DNA from: Nocardioides sp. YR527
Lineage (GTDB): Bacteria; Actinomycetota; Actinomycetes; Propionibacteriales; Nocardioidaceae
DNA length: 64,000 nucleotides
Assembly: GCF_900101045.1 (NCBI RefSeq)
Contig: NZ_FNFN01000008.1
Coordinates: forward strand, 62,001-126,000
Direction of reading: 5' to 3'
Part shown: positions 43,186-51,484 of the stretch, one piece after another
Layout of the letters: the number at the start of each line of letters is the position of its first letter
Numbering within the stretch: position 1 is the stretch's first letter
Translations under genes and position numbers: made by a program
Notes under the pieces: generated by a model
Seen by the model: the letters and a program-made list of their open reading frames with translations, nothing else
The model's database searches: none
Told to the model about the DNA's origin: nothing

Positions 43186-43367
43186 GCTGGTCGAGCCGCC
43201 CGCCCCGCTGGTCGAGCCGCCCGCCCCGCTGGTCGAGCCGCCCGCCCCGCTGGTCGAGCCGCCCGCCCCGCTGGTCGAGCCGCCCGCCCCGCTGGTCGAG
43301 CCGCCCGCCCCGCTGGTCGAGCCGCCCGCCCCGCTGGTCGAGCCGCCCGCCCCGCTGGTCGAGCCGC
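43186..43367. repeat. 21-bp tandem repeat array, eight full units plus a partial ninth
   Basis: GCTGGTCGAGCCGCCCGCCC(C) repeats with exact 21-bp period at 43186, 43207, 43228, 43249, 43270, 43291, 43312 and 43333. The ninth (43354) diverges after 14 bases into the repeat arm at 43357-43397. Copies are essentially identical, so the array is young or actively homogenised. It reads as a 7-residue repeat in open frames but lies outside any supported gene. Confidence 0.9.
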
Positions 43368-43397
43368 GAGCGCTAGCGAGCGTGTCGAGACCAACAC
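43357..43397. repeat. Arm of the palindromic repeat also found in benCD
   Basis: GGTCGAGCCGCGAGCGCTAG followed by CGAGCGTGTCGAGACCAACAC matches the reverse complement of 18889-18929 at 40 of 41 bases. It contains GCGAGCGCTAGCGAGCG-type internal symmetry and abuts the tandem array. Confidence 0.82.
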
Positions 43398-43508
43398 GGT
43401 CGCTTCCGGGTCTGGTCGGGGTGTTTCGACGTTGTTGAGTTCGTCCTGGCAGTTGTCGGGGACTGTTTCTTCTTGGGACCGAGGGCCGCCGACCCTTTCT
43501 GGAGGGTG

Positions 43509-43597
43509 TTCTCGATCTGGTCCGGCGTCAAGGACGCCCTGCGGGCGCCGGCTTCGCCGGCCGCTTCGCGGTCCTGGACTCCGGACCAGATCGAGAA
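43509..43597. repeat. Long hairpin with 17-bp perfect arms
   Basis: TTCTCGATCTGGTCCGG (43509-43525) and CCGGACCAGATCGAGAA (43581-43597) are perfect inverted repeats 55 bp apart. The loop itself contains GCCGG-N5-CCGGC (about 43547-43561) and further partial pairing, so a nested stem is possible. Confidence 0.72.
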
Positions 43598-43691
43598 AAG
43601 ACTTGGCTGGCTATCGGGGCGGCGGCCCGGGTGTGGCGCAGCGGAATCCTGCTGGAACAGTGGGGCTTGCGGGGGTGGAGGGGTGGCCCTT

Positions 43692-43711
43692 CGGGCCACT
43701 TACCATCCACA
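43692..43711. repeat. Left copy of 20-bp direct repeat flanking the HNH gene
   Basis: CGGGCCACTTACCATCCACA here matches CGGGCCACTTTCCATCCACA at 45124-45143 (19 of 20). The left copy overlaps the hairpin GTGGCCC-TTC-GGGCCAC (43683-43699). Confidence 0.7.
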
Positions 43712-43754
43712 GAAGCGGGGCCGTTCGCTCACCGCGAAAATAGCGTCTGACCTG

Positions 43755-43794
43755 CACCTATAGGTGGCTAGGTATCCCCTCGCGGGCGTAGAAT
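43755..43794 (+). promoter_or_regulatory. Palindrome and -10-like element before the HNH gene
   Basis: CACCTATAGGTG (43755-43766) is a perfect 12-bp palindrome. TAGAAT (43789-43794) is a good -10, 40 bp before the ATG at 43834. The palindrome covers the expected -35 region, which suggests control. Confidence 0.5.
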
Positions 43795-43833
43795 CAGACC
43801 CATCACGACACACCTCTGAGGGGAGGGATCACG

Positions 43834-45108
43834 ATGAGTCTGGACCGCGACGTCGACCACTGGGGCAGCCACCCCGGTGATGCGATCGACGCTGCTCTTG
43901 CTGCCATCGAGTCCTCCCTCCAAGACCTCCTCGCGAGTGATCCTGCCTATTGGCGGACCTCGACGAAGAAGGACCTGCTGGCCCGGCTCGAGATCATCCA
44001 GACCCAGCAGGCCGCATTGAGATTGCGGGTGCTCGCCTCGTCCGGTGATATCGCCGAAGAGACCGGCGACAAGGACGCCTCCGCCTGGATGCGCGCCGAG
44101 CTCCTCCTCGACAAAGCGGTAGCCAGGTCGCAGATCAAACTCGCCACCAAGATCGCCACGTACGAGCTCGTCGCCGACGGTCTCGCCCAGGGTGTCGTCT
44201 CCCCGGACAAGGCCCGGGTGATCACGAAGGTCCTGGACAAGATCGAGGCCGACCCGGTCGCCAGCTCCGAAGACCTGACCCTGGCCGAAAAACTCCTGGT
44301 CGACCACGCGACCAGGCTGACTGCGAACGAGCTGGCGATCGTCGGCCGGAAGATCCTGACCGAGATCGACCCCGCCCGGTTCGAGGACGCCGAAGCCCAA
44401 GCGCTGCTCGCCGAAGAGGAACGGGCTCAGCAGAGGACCGCGTTGCGGGTGTGGGACAACCACGACGGGACCGTCGGGTTCGACGGTGTGCTGCCGGTCT
44501 CGATGGGGATGAGGTTCAAGCGTCTGGTCGAGGCCTACGCCCAGCCCCGCAAACAACAACTCGTCGGCAAGGGTGCCCCGCTGCCGCCGTGGGAGCGGCT
44601 GATGGGCCAGGGCTTCGCCCGCCTGTTGGAGACCCTCGATCCCGCAGCGCTGCCCCGCCACGGCGGCGACGCCACCGTGGTCAACGTGGTCATCAGCCTC
44701 GAAGAGCTCCGCAAAGACCTCGGCACCGCGACCCTGGGCTACGACGAGACCAACGGGACCACCATCACCGCCGCGGAGGCCCGTCGGATGGCGTGTAACG
44801 CGACCATCATTCCCTGGGTGTTGGGCAGCGAGGGTGAGGTCCTCGACGCCGGCCGAGCGAGCAGGTTCTTCCAACCGATCCAGCGCAAGGCACTCCGGCT
44901 GCAGGCCAAGTGCTGCCAAGCCGAGGGCTGCGACATGCCACCCGAATGGTGCGACGCCCACCACCTCGACCCGTGGGCGGCCGGCGGCAAGACCGACCTC
45001 AAAGACGCGGCTCTGCTCTGTCTCCATCATCACCGCCTGGCCCACGCCCCGGCGTACGTCCATGAGCGGTTGCCGGACGGCACCATCCGGTTCACCCGCC
45101 GCCCTTGA
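43834..45108 (+). CDS. DUF222/HNH endonuclease-domain protein (13E12 repeat family)
   Basis: A 424-aa protein. Residues 1-330 are the DUF222 helical region (DKDASAWMRAELLLDKAVAR, LAQGVVSPDKARVI). The C-terminal HNH nuclease has CCQAEGCDMPPEWCDAHHLD, then PWAAGGKTDLKDAALLCLHH HR with paired zinc-type cysteines. GAGGGGAGGG lies just before the ATG. These multicopy actinobacterial genes are suspected mobile or selfish elements; their function is not established. It is flanked by 20-bp direct repeats (43692 and 45124), and a repeat-rich region precedes it. Confidence 0.88.
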   Translation: MSLDRDVDHWGSHPGDAIDAALAAIESSLQDLLASDPAYWRTSTKKDLLARLEIIQTQQAALRLRVLASSGDIAEETGDKDASAWMRAELLLDKAVARSQIKLATKIATYELVADGLAQGVVSPDKARVITKVLDKIEADPVASSEDLTLAEKLLVDHATRLTANELAIVGRKILTEIDPARFEDAEAQALLAEEERAQQRTALRVWDNHDGTVGFDGVLPVSMGMRFKRLVEAYAQPRKQQLVGKGAPLPPWERLMGQGFARLLETLDPAALPRHGGDATVVNVVISLEELRKDLGTATLGYDETNGTTITAAEARRMACNATIIPWVLGSEGEVLDAGRASRFFQPIQRKALRLQAKCCQAEGCDMPPEWCDAHHLDPWAAGGKTDLKDAALLCLHHHRLAHAPAYVHERLPDGTIRFTRRP

Positions 45109-45123
45109 ATCCGACCATGACCG

Positions 45124-45143
45124 CGGGCCACTTTCCATCCACA
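45124..45143. repeat. Right copy of 20-bp direct repeat flanking the HNH gene
   Basis: CGGGCCACTTTCCATCCACA, 15 bp after the HNH stop, pairs with the copy at 43692-43711 (19 of 20). The repeat-to-repeat period is 1432 bp. Confidence 0.7.
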
Positions 45144-45222
45144 ACCCAGCCTCGATCCGAGTTGTCCACAGCCTCGAGGTCGCTCCTTGCTCGGCTCATG
45201 CGAGGCGAGAATCGTGGCGCCC

Positions 45223-45792
45223 ATGGGATACCAAACAGACTTCGTCGGATACCTGCAGATACTGCCTGAGCTCAACGAGGACGAACGCGAGCTCGTCACC
45301 CGGATCTCCGGCTCGGTCTTCGTCGACCGCCGCGAGACCGGGGTGCGAGCACTCGACAACGACAACGCCGCTGTGCTGGCACTCCAGAGAACGGCACCTC
45401 GCGGATGGTCCAACTGGTCGGCGTGCCCGCAGGGCTGCTGTCTGAGCTACGACGGCGGGGACAAGGCGAACCATATGGTGCCTTGGCTGAAGTTCCTCAT
45501 GTCGACATACCTGACGCCGGGCGCGGCCGCTTCCGGCCGCGATGGGTTCGAGACCTTCACCTGCGATCACGTTGCCAACGGGATGGTGGTCGGTTCCAGA
45601 AGGGACAACCGGGAGCTCTATTCGATCACGGCGCGCGACAACGACATCGAGGTCGAGCTGCTCTGGCCGGGGGTCAAGGACTGGAGCAGCTACCCACCGC
45701 TTGCCTACCAAGCCGAGATCGACCGCTTCCGCCAGTGGGTGGTCGATCAGCCGGCGGTCGACACTCCAGAGGACTGGCCGCGATGGTCCTAG
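45223..45792 (+). CDS. Hypothetical protein, no recognised family
   Basis: 189 residues from the ATG at 45223; a TTG at 45187 would add 12 residues. The sequence is acidic and rich in Trp and Asp, with no signal peptide or membrane segment. A cysteine-rich patch, WSACPQGCCLSYDGGD, is the main feature. The C terminus (DRFRQWVVDQ, PEDWPRWS) is Trp-rich. Codon use is less GC-biased than in its neighbours, as in the HNH gene beside it, which hints at transfer together. I cannot assign a function. Confidence 0.62.
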   Translation: MGYQTDFVGYLQILPELNEDERELVTRISGSVFVDRRETGVRALDNDNAAVLALQRTAPRGWSNWSACPQGCCLSYDGGDKANHMVPWLKFLMSTYLTPGAAASGRDGFETFTCDHVANGMVVGSRRDNRELYSITARDNDIEVELLWPGVKDWSSYPPLAYQAEIDRFRQWVVDQPAVDTPEDWPRWS

Positions 45793-45940
45793 AACGCCTC
45801 CAGCATGCGTGTGACCGTCGTCATACCCGGCCGGCATCACGTCAGTCCGAAACGGGCTTGGACGCCTGTTCCGCGCCGTTTCTAGGCTGCGGATCCAGCG
45901 GCCTCCCTCCCGGGAGAGCCATCGCGGAGAGGGCAATCGC

Positions 45941-48166
45941 ATGGGCATGGAGTTCGATCGGCGTTCACTCTTCAAGGTCGGCGCGAGTGTCGCCGGCGGC
46001 GGCGCGCTGGCCGCGAGCGGGCCGGGGATCCAGCAGGCGGCAGAGGCCGCCTCGGTCCCCGAGCGAAGGATCACACGCAACGGGGTGGTGGTCGGATTCG
46101 TCGTCGGCGAGCCCAAGGTCGTCGACCAGGGCACCCAGGCGGTCGTCGAGGTGCCGGTGCTGGCAGAGGGTGGGAGCCGGCTGGCGGTGACCCAGCGCGT
46201 ACGGCCCAGCGCCGCCGAGCAGATCGCCGCGGGCATCACCCAAGGCACTCTCGTCGACTTCGTGGTCAAGCGCGGCGAGGTCGTCGTGGACGACGACCAG
46301 ACCCAGCCCTTCCACACGGTGCTGACCAAGTCGGCGAGGCCGGTCTTCGCGACGCAGAAGTACGGCCCGGAGCTCGCCCCGCGCGACGGCAGCCCGGGAG
46401 CGATGGTCGCCGCCGGCTGGGTCTACGCCAAGAGCGCGCGGACCATCACGATCGGCGACGGGCGGCAGGTCACCGAGGACATCGGCGGTCGCCCGCTCCC
46501 CCGGCCGAGCAGGCGCTACGAGGAGACCTACCGGGTCGCACCTGATGTCGAGGTCTACCGGGTGGACACGTCGAGCTGGGCTGCCTCGCAGTCCTCGACG
46601 TTCGCCGCGGTGCCGGTCACGCGCGACTACGCCTACAGCACAACGAACCGGCAGGCCGTGTTCGTCGTCTTCGACCGCGACTTCCGCGACGCCGACGACG
46701 CCCGGGTGCGCCAGATCTTCTACTTCACGCCGCAGGACGTCTCCGACGGCAAGCCGGTGTGGGACGTACCCACGCAGAGCGACCTGCTCACCGACAAGGG
46801 CGTCGACCCGGTCTCGGGGCAGCGCTACGTGGACATCGTCGCGACCGGGGTCGCCGCCGCGCCCTACACCCGCAGCACCGAGCCCTTCGAGATCGTGCCC
46901 GACACCTTCTACTTCGTCGGCGACAACGAGGTGTCCTGCTACCTGTTCAACACCGACATGGGCACCCGGAACCGCCGCGACAACCGGCTGGTGCTGCTCG
47001 ACACCGGCTGGCCCAACAGCGGCTACCAGTACTGGAAGAACATCGAGGCGATGGGCTTCGACCCGCGCGACATCGACGACATCATCATGGCCCACGGCCA
47101 CGGCGACCACTACGGCACCACGGTCGAGCTGGTCACCATGATCGAGAACGCCGGTGGCAGCGTGCGGCTGCACTCCCCGCGCGAGGACATCGTCGGCCTC
47201 GGGCAGGACGCCGTCGGCAACACCTGGAATCTACCGCCGGCGCTGCCGGCGAGCGAGACCCTGATCCGCGAGCGCAGCGACTTCCTCGTCTACGACGAGT
47301 GGATGGACTTCGGCAACGTACGGCTGATGCCGTTGTGGTCACCCGGCCACACTCCCGGGTCGGCCTCGTTCGTGTTCGAGGTGAAGGACCCTCGCGACGG
47401 CAAGCGGCTGACGTTCGGCTACATGGGCGGCTACGGCTGGAGCCCGAAGATCGTCTCACCGACCAACGGCTGGCAGCGACTGGGCTTCCCCTACAACCTC
47501 GCCTGGCTCCAGCAGCGCGTCGCACCCGACTACGTCACCGGCCAGCACGCCAACCAGTTCCCGCTGGTCGAGATCTACCAGGCCCTCAAGGCCCACAACA
47601 ACGACCCGGCCAACCGCGACCGACAGCTCACCATGCTCGACGCGATGGTCCCGGGCGAATGGGTGAACTACCTCGAGAAGAGGTACGCCACCGCCACCAA
47701 CGCCATCGCCGACACCCAGCCCGGCTACCAGAGCATCGAGACCTACGGCCCCTTCAAGCCCGGCCGCGAGAACGGCGCCCAGGACGTACGCGTCCGGCTG
47801 GTCGACGGAGGTCAGGTGCAGCACGGCTACGACCGCGCGCTCAACCGCAACCCGCGGATCCCGCTCCTGGCCGACGGCATCAACATCAAGATCGACAGCT
47901 TCGTCCACGACCCCGACGGCTGGTACGTCCAGTTCGAGCTCGATGTCCTCGACTCCTACGGAGGTTTTCTCCCCGGCGTCGGCCCCGTGGAGTCGATCCG
48001 CCCCGAGGTCACCGAGATCCTGCGTACGCAGCGTTTCGGGAGCCGCGCAGAGGCGGAGGCCGTGCTCGCCACCGTCAGCGCGGGCGGGACCTACCGCGTC
48101 GACCTGACCCCGGCCAGCGCCATCGTCATCCCCACCGACGGCTCCCCCGTTCTCGAGGCCGACTGA
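45941..48166 (+). CDS. Tat-exported metallo-beta-lactamase-fold hydrolase
   Basis: A 741-aa protein. The N terminus has a twin-arginine signal, DRRSLFKVGASVAGGGALAA. The metal-binding motif HGHGDH is at His385, His387, Asp389 and His390, SPGHTPGS supplies His470, and TGQHANQFP near 535 may supply another ligand. Flanking domains of about 300 residues on the N side and 150 on the C side are not recognised. GGAGAGGG lies upstream of the ATG at 45941. It probably acts outside the membrane as a zinc hydrolase; the substrate (ester, lactone, sulfate) is unknown. The 148 bp upstream show no clear operator. Confidence 0.85.
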   Translation: MGMEFDRRSLFKVGASVAGGGALAASGPGIQQAAEAASVPERRITRNGVVVGFVVGEPKVVDQGTQAVVEVPVLAEGGSRLAVTQRVRPSAAEQIAAGITQGTLVDFVVKRGEVVVDDDQTQPFHTVLTKSARPVFATQKYGPELAPRDGSPGAMVAAGWVYAKSARTITIGDGRQVTEDIGGRPLPRPSRRYEETYRVAPDVEVYRVDTSSWAASQSSTFAAVPVTRDYAYSTTNRQAVFVVFDRDFRDADDARVRQIFYFTPQDVSDGKPVWDVPTQSDLLTDKGVDPVSGQRYVDIVATGVAAAPYTRSTEPFEIVPDTFYFVGDNEVSCYLFNTDMGTRNRRDNRLVLLDTGWPNSGYQYWKNIEAMGFDPRDIDDIIMAHGHGDHYGTTVELVTMIENAGGSVRLHSPREDIVGLGQDAVGNTWNLPPALPASETLIRERSDFLVYDEWMDFGNVRLMPLWSPGHTPGSASFVFEVKDPRDGKRLTFGYMGGYGWSPKIVSPTNGWQRLGFPYNLAWLQQRVAPDYVTGQHANQFPLVEIYQALKAHNNDPANRDRQLTMLDAMVPGEWVNYLEKRYATATNAIADTQPGYQSIETYGPFKPGRENGAQDVRVRLVDGGQVQHGYDRALNRNPRIPLLADGINIKIDSFVHDPDGWYVQFELDVLDSYGGFLPGVGPVESIRPEVTEILRTQRFGSRAEAEAVLATVSAGGTYRVDLTPASAIVIPTDGSPVLEAD

Positions 48167-48176
48167 CGGCGCCGTC

Positions 48177-48626
48177 TCATCGCTCCTCCGACTCCAGGCG
48201 TTCGGTCTCGAGGCGTAACGCCTCGATCACACCGGTGACCCAGCGTCCGATGGCGGCGAGCTCGTCCTGATCGAAGCCCTGGTTCATCTGCTCGATCCGC
48301 TGGGCGAGCCCGGCCGCCGTCGGACGCGAGGTCTGCTGGAAGTGTGGTGTGGTGCGGATCCGGAACGACCGGCGATCGCGGGAGCTGCGCTCGCGGCGTA
48401 CGTAGTCCGCGGCGACCAGCTTGTCGACGATCTTGGTGACGGCCGCGTTGCTCAGCCCGGTGGCGGCGGAGAGCTCCCCGGGGGTGATGCCGTCGGGGTG
48501 GCGGGCCACGAGGTCGAGCATCTTGTGCTCGCTGTTGCCGACACCCAGCCGGCGGGCGATGGCCTCGTGGAACATCACCACGTGAAGGCTCAGCTCCGAG
48601 CCGAGCCGGTCACCGTCCTCGGACAT
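48177..48626 (-). CDS. MarR-family regulator
   Basis: A 149-aa winged-helix protein. The helix-turn-helix is ITPGELSAATGLSNAAVTKI followed by VDKLVAADYVRRERSSRDRR, and the N- and C-terminal helices form the dimer core. It is divergent from a membrane protein gene across 60 bp, and the TTTCAC-N4-GTGAAA dyad in between is its probable operator. It is convergent with the metallo-beta-lactamase-fold gene. No cysteine sensor is evident; the ligand is unknown. Confidence 0.86.
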   Translation of the reverse strand: MSEDGDRLGSELSLHVVMFHEAIARRLGVGNSEHKMLDLVARHPDGITPGELSAATGLSNAAVTKIVDKLVAADYVRRERSSRDRRSFRIRTTPHFQQTSRPTAAGLAQRIEQMNQGFDQDELAAIGRWVTGVIEALRLETERLESEER

Positions 48627-48650
48627 GCGCTCACGTCCTCACCTAATTTG

Positions 48651-48666
48651 TTTCACCATAGTGAAA
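48651..48666. promoter_or_regulatory. MarR-type operator dyad
   Basis: TTTCAC (48651-48656), CATA, GTGAAA (48661-48666) is a perfect inverted repeat in an AT-rich island between the divergent MarR and membrane genes. Confidence 0.7.
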
Positions 48667-48686
48667 TAACAGGCTAGTCTCCGGCC

Positions 48687-49271
48687 ATGAAGATCGAGCT
48701 GTCGCCACCCCGGGCGACCACGGAATCCCTGACCTTCGCCGGCGCCCTGCTCCGGTGCTACGTCGCCGCCCTGCTCGTGGGTGCTCCGCTCGCCGCGCTG
48801 CTGCTGACCCCGGGACTCATGCGCAGCCGGGTCGCCCTGGTCCCCGGGATCACCTCGTTCGGCATCGCGGGATTCCTGGTCCTGTCGTTCCTGCTGATCG
48901 CGGTGGGTCCCCGGCTCTCCGCCCGGGTCGCACCCGGTGCCGGCTGGCGGCCGGGCCTGGTGCGCAAGGTCGGCCCCGCACTCCGCCGCGAGCTGCCTCG
49001 TCAGTGGTGGGGCCGGGCCGGTGAGGCCCTGCTGATCTTCGTCGCGTCCCAGCTGACCGGCGGCTTCATCGCCTGGATGATGCCCTACATCTGGGCCGAC
49101 CCGGCCTCGACCGACGACCACGTGATCTGGGTGCTCCACTACCCCAACTACGCGACGCAGGCGATCTCGATGTACCTCGTCATCTGCCTGGCGGCCGCCT
49201 GGTTCGGCACCCGGCTGCGTCAGCTGGCCGTCGACATCGAGTTCGTGGACCACGGACAGCCGGTCTCGTAG
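48687..49271 (+). CDS. Four-helix membrane protein, function unknown
   Basis: 194 residues. Hydrophobic segments are near residues 18-45 (FAGALLRCYVAALLVGAPLA), 55-75 (SFGIAGFLVLSFLLIAVGP), 112-132 (ALLIFVASQLTGGFIAWMMP) and 155-175 (AISMYLVICLAAAWFG). No transport or enzyme motif is recognised. It is divergent from a MarR regulator with one shared operator, suggesting inducible expression. The distance to the convergent enoyl-CoA hydratase is 16 bp. Confidence 0.75.
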   Translation: MKIELSPPRATTESLTFAGALLRCYVAALLVGAPLAALLLTPGLMRSRVALVPGITSFGIAGFLVLSFLLIAVGPRLSARVAPGAGWRPGLVRKVGPALRRELPRQWWGRAGEALLIFVASQLTGGFIAWMMPYIWADPASTDDHVIWVLHYPNYATQAISMYLVICLAAAWFGTRLRQLAVDIEFVDHGQPVS

Positions 49272-49287
49272 CCGGTCCGGCCGACGG

Positions 49288-50058
49288 CTAGCCCCGCAGC
49301 ACGGCGCGGAGCCGACCCACCTGGGCGGTCCGCTCGGCCAGCCGCTGCTCGTCAAGACTCCTGGCCCGCGCACCCGCGAGAAGCTCATGCGTACGCCGCA
49401 CCGCGGTCGCATCGTGGGCGAGGAGCGCTGGGACCAGATCAGCGAGAGTGGCGTCGAGCTCGGCCGGCGACACGACGCTCTGCGCGAGGCCGATCCGCTC
49501 GGCCTCCGCGGCGCCGACCTTGCGGGCGGTGGCGCAGATCTCGAGCGCTCGCGAGTAGCCCACGGCCTCGACCAGCGGCTTCGTGCCGGCCAGGTCGGGG
49601 ACCAGCCCCAGCGCCGGCTCCTTCATGCAGACCCAGGCGTCCTCGGCCATGATCCGCAGGTCGCACGCCAGCGCCATCTGGAAACCGGCGCCGATGGCGT
49701 AGCCGTCGACGACGGCGATCGAGATGAACCTCGGGTCGGCCAGCGCCACGAACGGCCGCTGGTACTCCCCGATCAGGTCGACGACCTCCTGGTCGCTCCG
49801 CGCCAGCGTCGCGACCAGGCTGCCCTCCACCTCGGTCTGACCCGGGTCGACCAGCGACAGGTCCAACCCGGCCGAGAACGTGCCCCCGGCACCGCGCACC
49901 ACGACGACCCGCACCTCGTCCGGGAGCGACTCGAGGAACTCCGCGATCGCCGCCCACATCGCCGGATGCTGCGCATTGCGTACGTCAGGACGGTCCAGCA
50001 GCACGGTCGCCACCGCACCGTCGATGCTCAGAGCGACACCTGGCTCGTTCACGTTCAT
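49288..50058 (-). CDS. Enoyl-CoA hydratase/isomerase family protein
   Basis: A 256-aa crotonase-fold protein. The oxyanion-hole segments are GTFSAGLDLS and VDGYAIGAGFQMALACDLRI, and the region KEPALGLVPDLAGTKPLVEA is where the catalytic Glu pair of true hydratases would lie. Glu is present in KEPALG, but the second is not certain, so hydratase versus isomerase activity is open. The ATG at 50058 follows GAAGGGATCAG; the open frame upstream has no support. It is a single gene between convergent neighbours and the two-component system. Confidence 0.85.
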   Translation of the reverse strand: MNVNEPGVALSIDGAVATVLLDRPDVRNAQHPAMWAAIAEFLESLPDEVRVVVVRGAGGTFSAGLDLSLVDPGQTEVEGSLVATLARSDQEVVDLIGEYQRPFVALADPRFISIAVVDGYAIGAGFQMALACDLRIMAEDAWVCMKEPALGLVPDLAGTKPLVEAVGYSRALEICATARKVGAAEAERIGLAQSVVSPAELDATLADLVPALLAHDATAVRRTHELLAGARARSLDEQRLAERTAQVGRLRAVLRG

Positions 50059-50134
50059 GGCTTCGCTGATCCCTTCGGGCCGGAGTACGTCGGACGACGT
50101 GCGGCCACCGTAGTCGAGCGGGTCGGCCTCTGGA

Positions 50135-51484
50135 CTAAGGGGCAACCACGGTCGGCGATGCGAGCACCAGATGCACATGGGTGCGGTCGCCGACGTGCTC
50201 GACGTCGATCGAGCCGCCGTGCGCCCGCGCGATCTCGCGGACGATCCGCAGACCCTGGCCGGAGGGCCCGGACCGCGGCCAGAAGTCCTCCGGGAGGCCG
50301 TCGCCCTCGTCGGTGACCGTGACGACGGCGCCGCCGGACGTGGCGCGGACCGCGACCTCGATGTCGCCGGCGCCGTGCCGGATCGCGTTGTCGACGAGGT
50401 TCGACAGTGCCCGGTCGAGGTGGGTGATGTCGCCGCGTACCTCGACAGGTCGCGGCGCCGTCATCTCGATGCCCCGGCTCCCGGCGGCCACCCCGAACCG
50501 CTCCACGACACGTGCGGCCAGGGCCACCAGGTCGACCGGGCGCGACTCGACCCGCAAGGACGGACCCTCGGAGCCGGCGCGCTCGAGAAGATCCTCGGCC
50601 AGCGCGATCAGGCGTCGCACCTCCTCCTCGACCGAGCTCAGGGCGACCCTCAGCTCCTCGGGCGTCCTCGGCCGGGCCAGCGCGAGCTCGATCTCGGTGA
50701 GCATCAGCGCGAGCGGCGTACGCAGGTCGTGGCTGGCATCGGCGACGAACCGGCGCTCCCGCTGCAGACCGTCGTCGAGCCGCTCGATCATGGCGTTGAG
50801 GGTGAGCGCCAGCCGGCGCAGCTCGTCGTCGGCCGCCGGAACCGGGAGCCGTTCGCCGGCGCTGCGCGCCGAGATCGTCGCCGCGCGGGCGCGCATCCGC
50901 TCGATCGGCCGCAGCGCCGCGCCGGCGACCAGGTAGCCGAGCCCGCCCGCGACGGCGAGGGCGAGCGGACCGGCGATCAGCAGCTGGTTGCGCAGCGTGG
51001 TGAGGGCCTCGTCGGCATCCTGTCGCGACGTGCCGACGACCAGGTAGTCCTCCCCGACCGGCCTGACCAGCAGGAGGAGACGCTCCCGCTCCGGGTCGCG
51101 CCGTCCCGCCGCTGCCGCATCGTCGTCGAGGACCGTCGCCGTCCGCTCGACCCAGCCAGACCGGCCGGACCGCAGCGAGGCGGCGTCCAGCAGCGGCTCC
51201 GCGACGAGCCGCGACGAGACCCGTACGTCACCCCGTGGACCGATCACCTGGGCATGGACCTCGCCGCCGAGGCCGGCGACGGCGTCCCACCGGTCGTGGC
51301 CACGCTCCGCCTCGAGCCGATCGGCCTCGGCGGCGACCGAGTCGCGCAGCCGGTCGTCCAGGGCAGCGCTCACCCGGACCTGGACCAGGACGCCCAGGCC
51401 GGTGACCGCGACGGCGGTCGCCGCCAGGAAGGCGAGCGCGACCCGGACCCGCAGCGGCCACCACGCCGGCGACCAGCGCGTCAC
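50135..51484 (-). CDS. Sensor histidine kinase
   Basis: 449 residues. Transmembrane helices are at about 13-36 (VALAFLAATAVAVTGLGVL) and 168-190 (LLIAGPLALAVAGGLGYLVA), framing a 130-residue extracytoplasmic sensor. HAMP follows, then the H-box FVADASHDLRTPL with phospho-accepting His252. The ATPase has N-box DNAIRHG, VTDEGDGLP (G1) and GQGLRIVREIARAHGG (G2). The start overlaps the response regulator stop by 4 bp. The partner and a PepSY protein adjacent suggest envelope or ion sensing; the signal is unknown. Confidence 0.9.
   Translation of the reverse strand: MTRWSPAWWPLRVRVALAFLAATAVAVTGLGVLVQVRVSAALDDRLRDSVAAEADRLEAERGHDRWDAVAGLGGEVHAQVIGPRGDVRVSSRLVAEPLLDAASLRSGRSGWVERTATVLDDDAAAAGRRDPERERLLLLVRPVGEDYLVVGTSRQDADEALTTLRNQLLIAGPLALAVAGGLGYLVAGAALRPIERMRARAATISARSAGERLPVPAADDELRRLALTLNAMIERLDDGLQRERRFVADASHDLRTPLALMLTEIELALARPRTPEELRVALSSVEEEVRRLIALAEDLLERAGSEGPSLRVESRPVDLVALAARVVERFGVAAGSRGIEMTAPRPVEVRGDITHLDRALSNLVDNAIRHGAGDIEVAVRATSGGAVVTVTDEGDGLPEDFWPRSGPSGQGLRIVREIARAHGGSIDVEHVGDRTHVHLVLASPTVVAP

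Noticed and set aside
43186..43367. Possible CRISPR array
   Set aside because: Units are contiguous 21-bp repeats without spacers and no cas genes are near.
43095..43397. Open frames encoding a GRAARPA 7-residue repeat protein
   Set aside because: Produced by the 21-bp tandem array, which stays open in several frames. No ribosome site or family supports translation.
48165..48176. GACGGCGCCGTC palindrome between convergent genes as a terminator
   Set aside because: It has no loop and only 6-bp arms, so a stable hairpin is unlikely.
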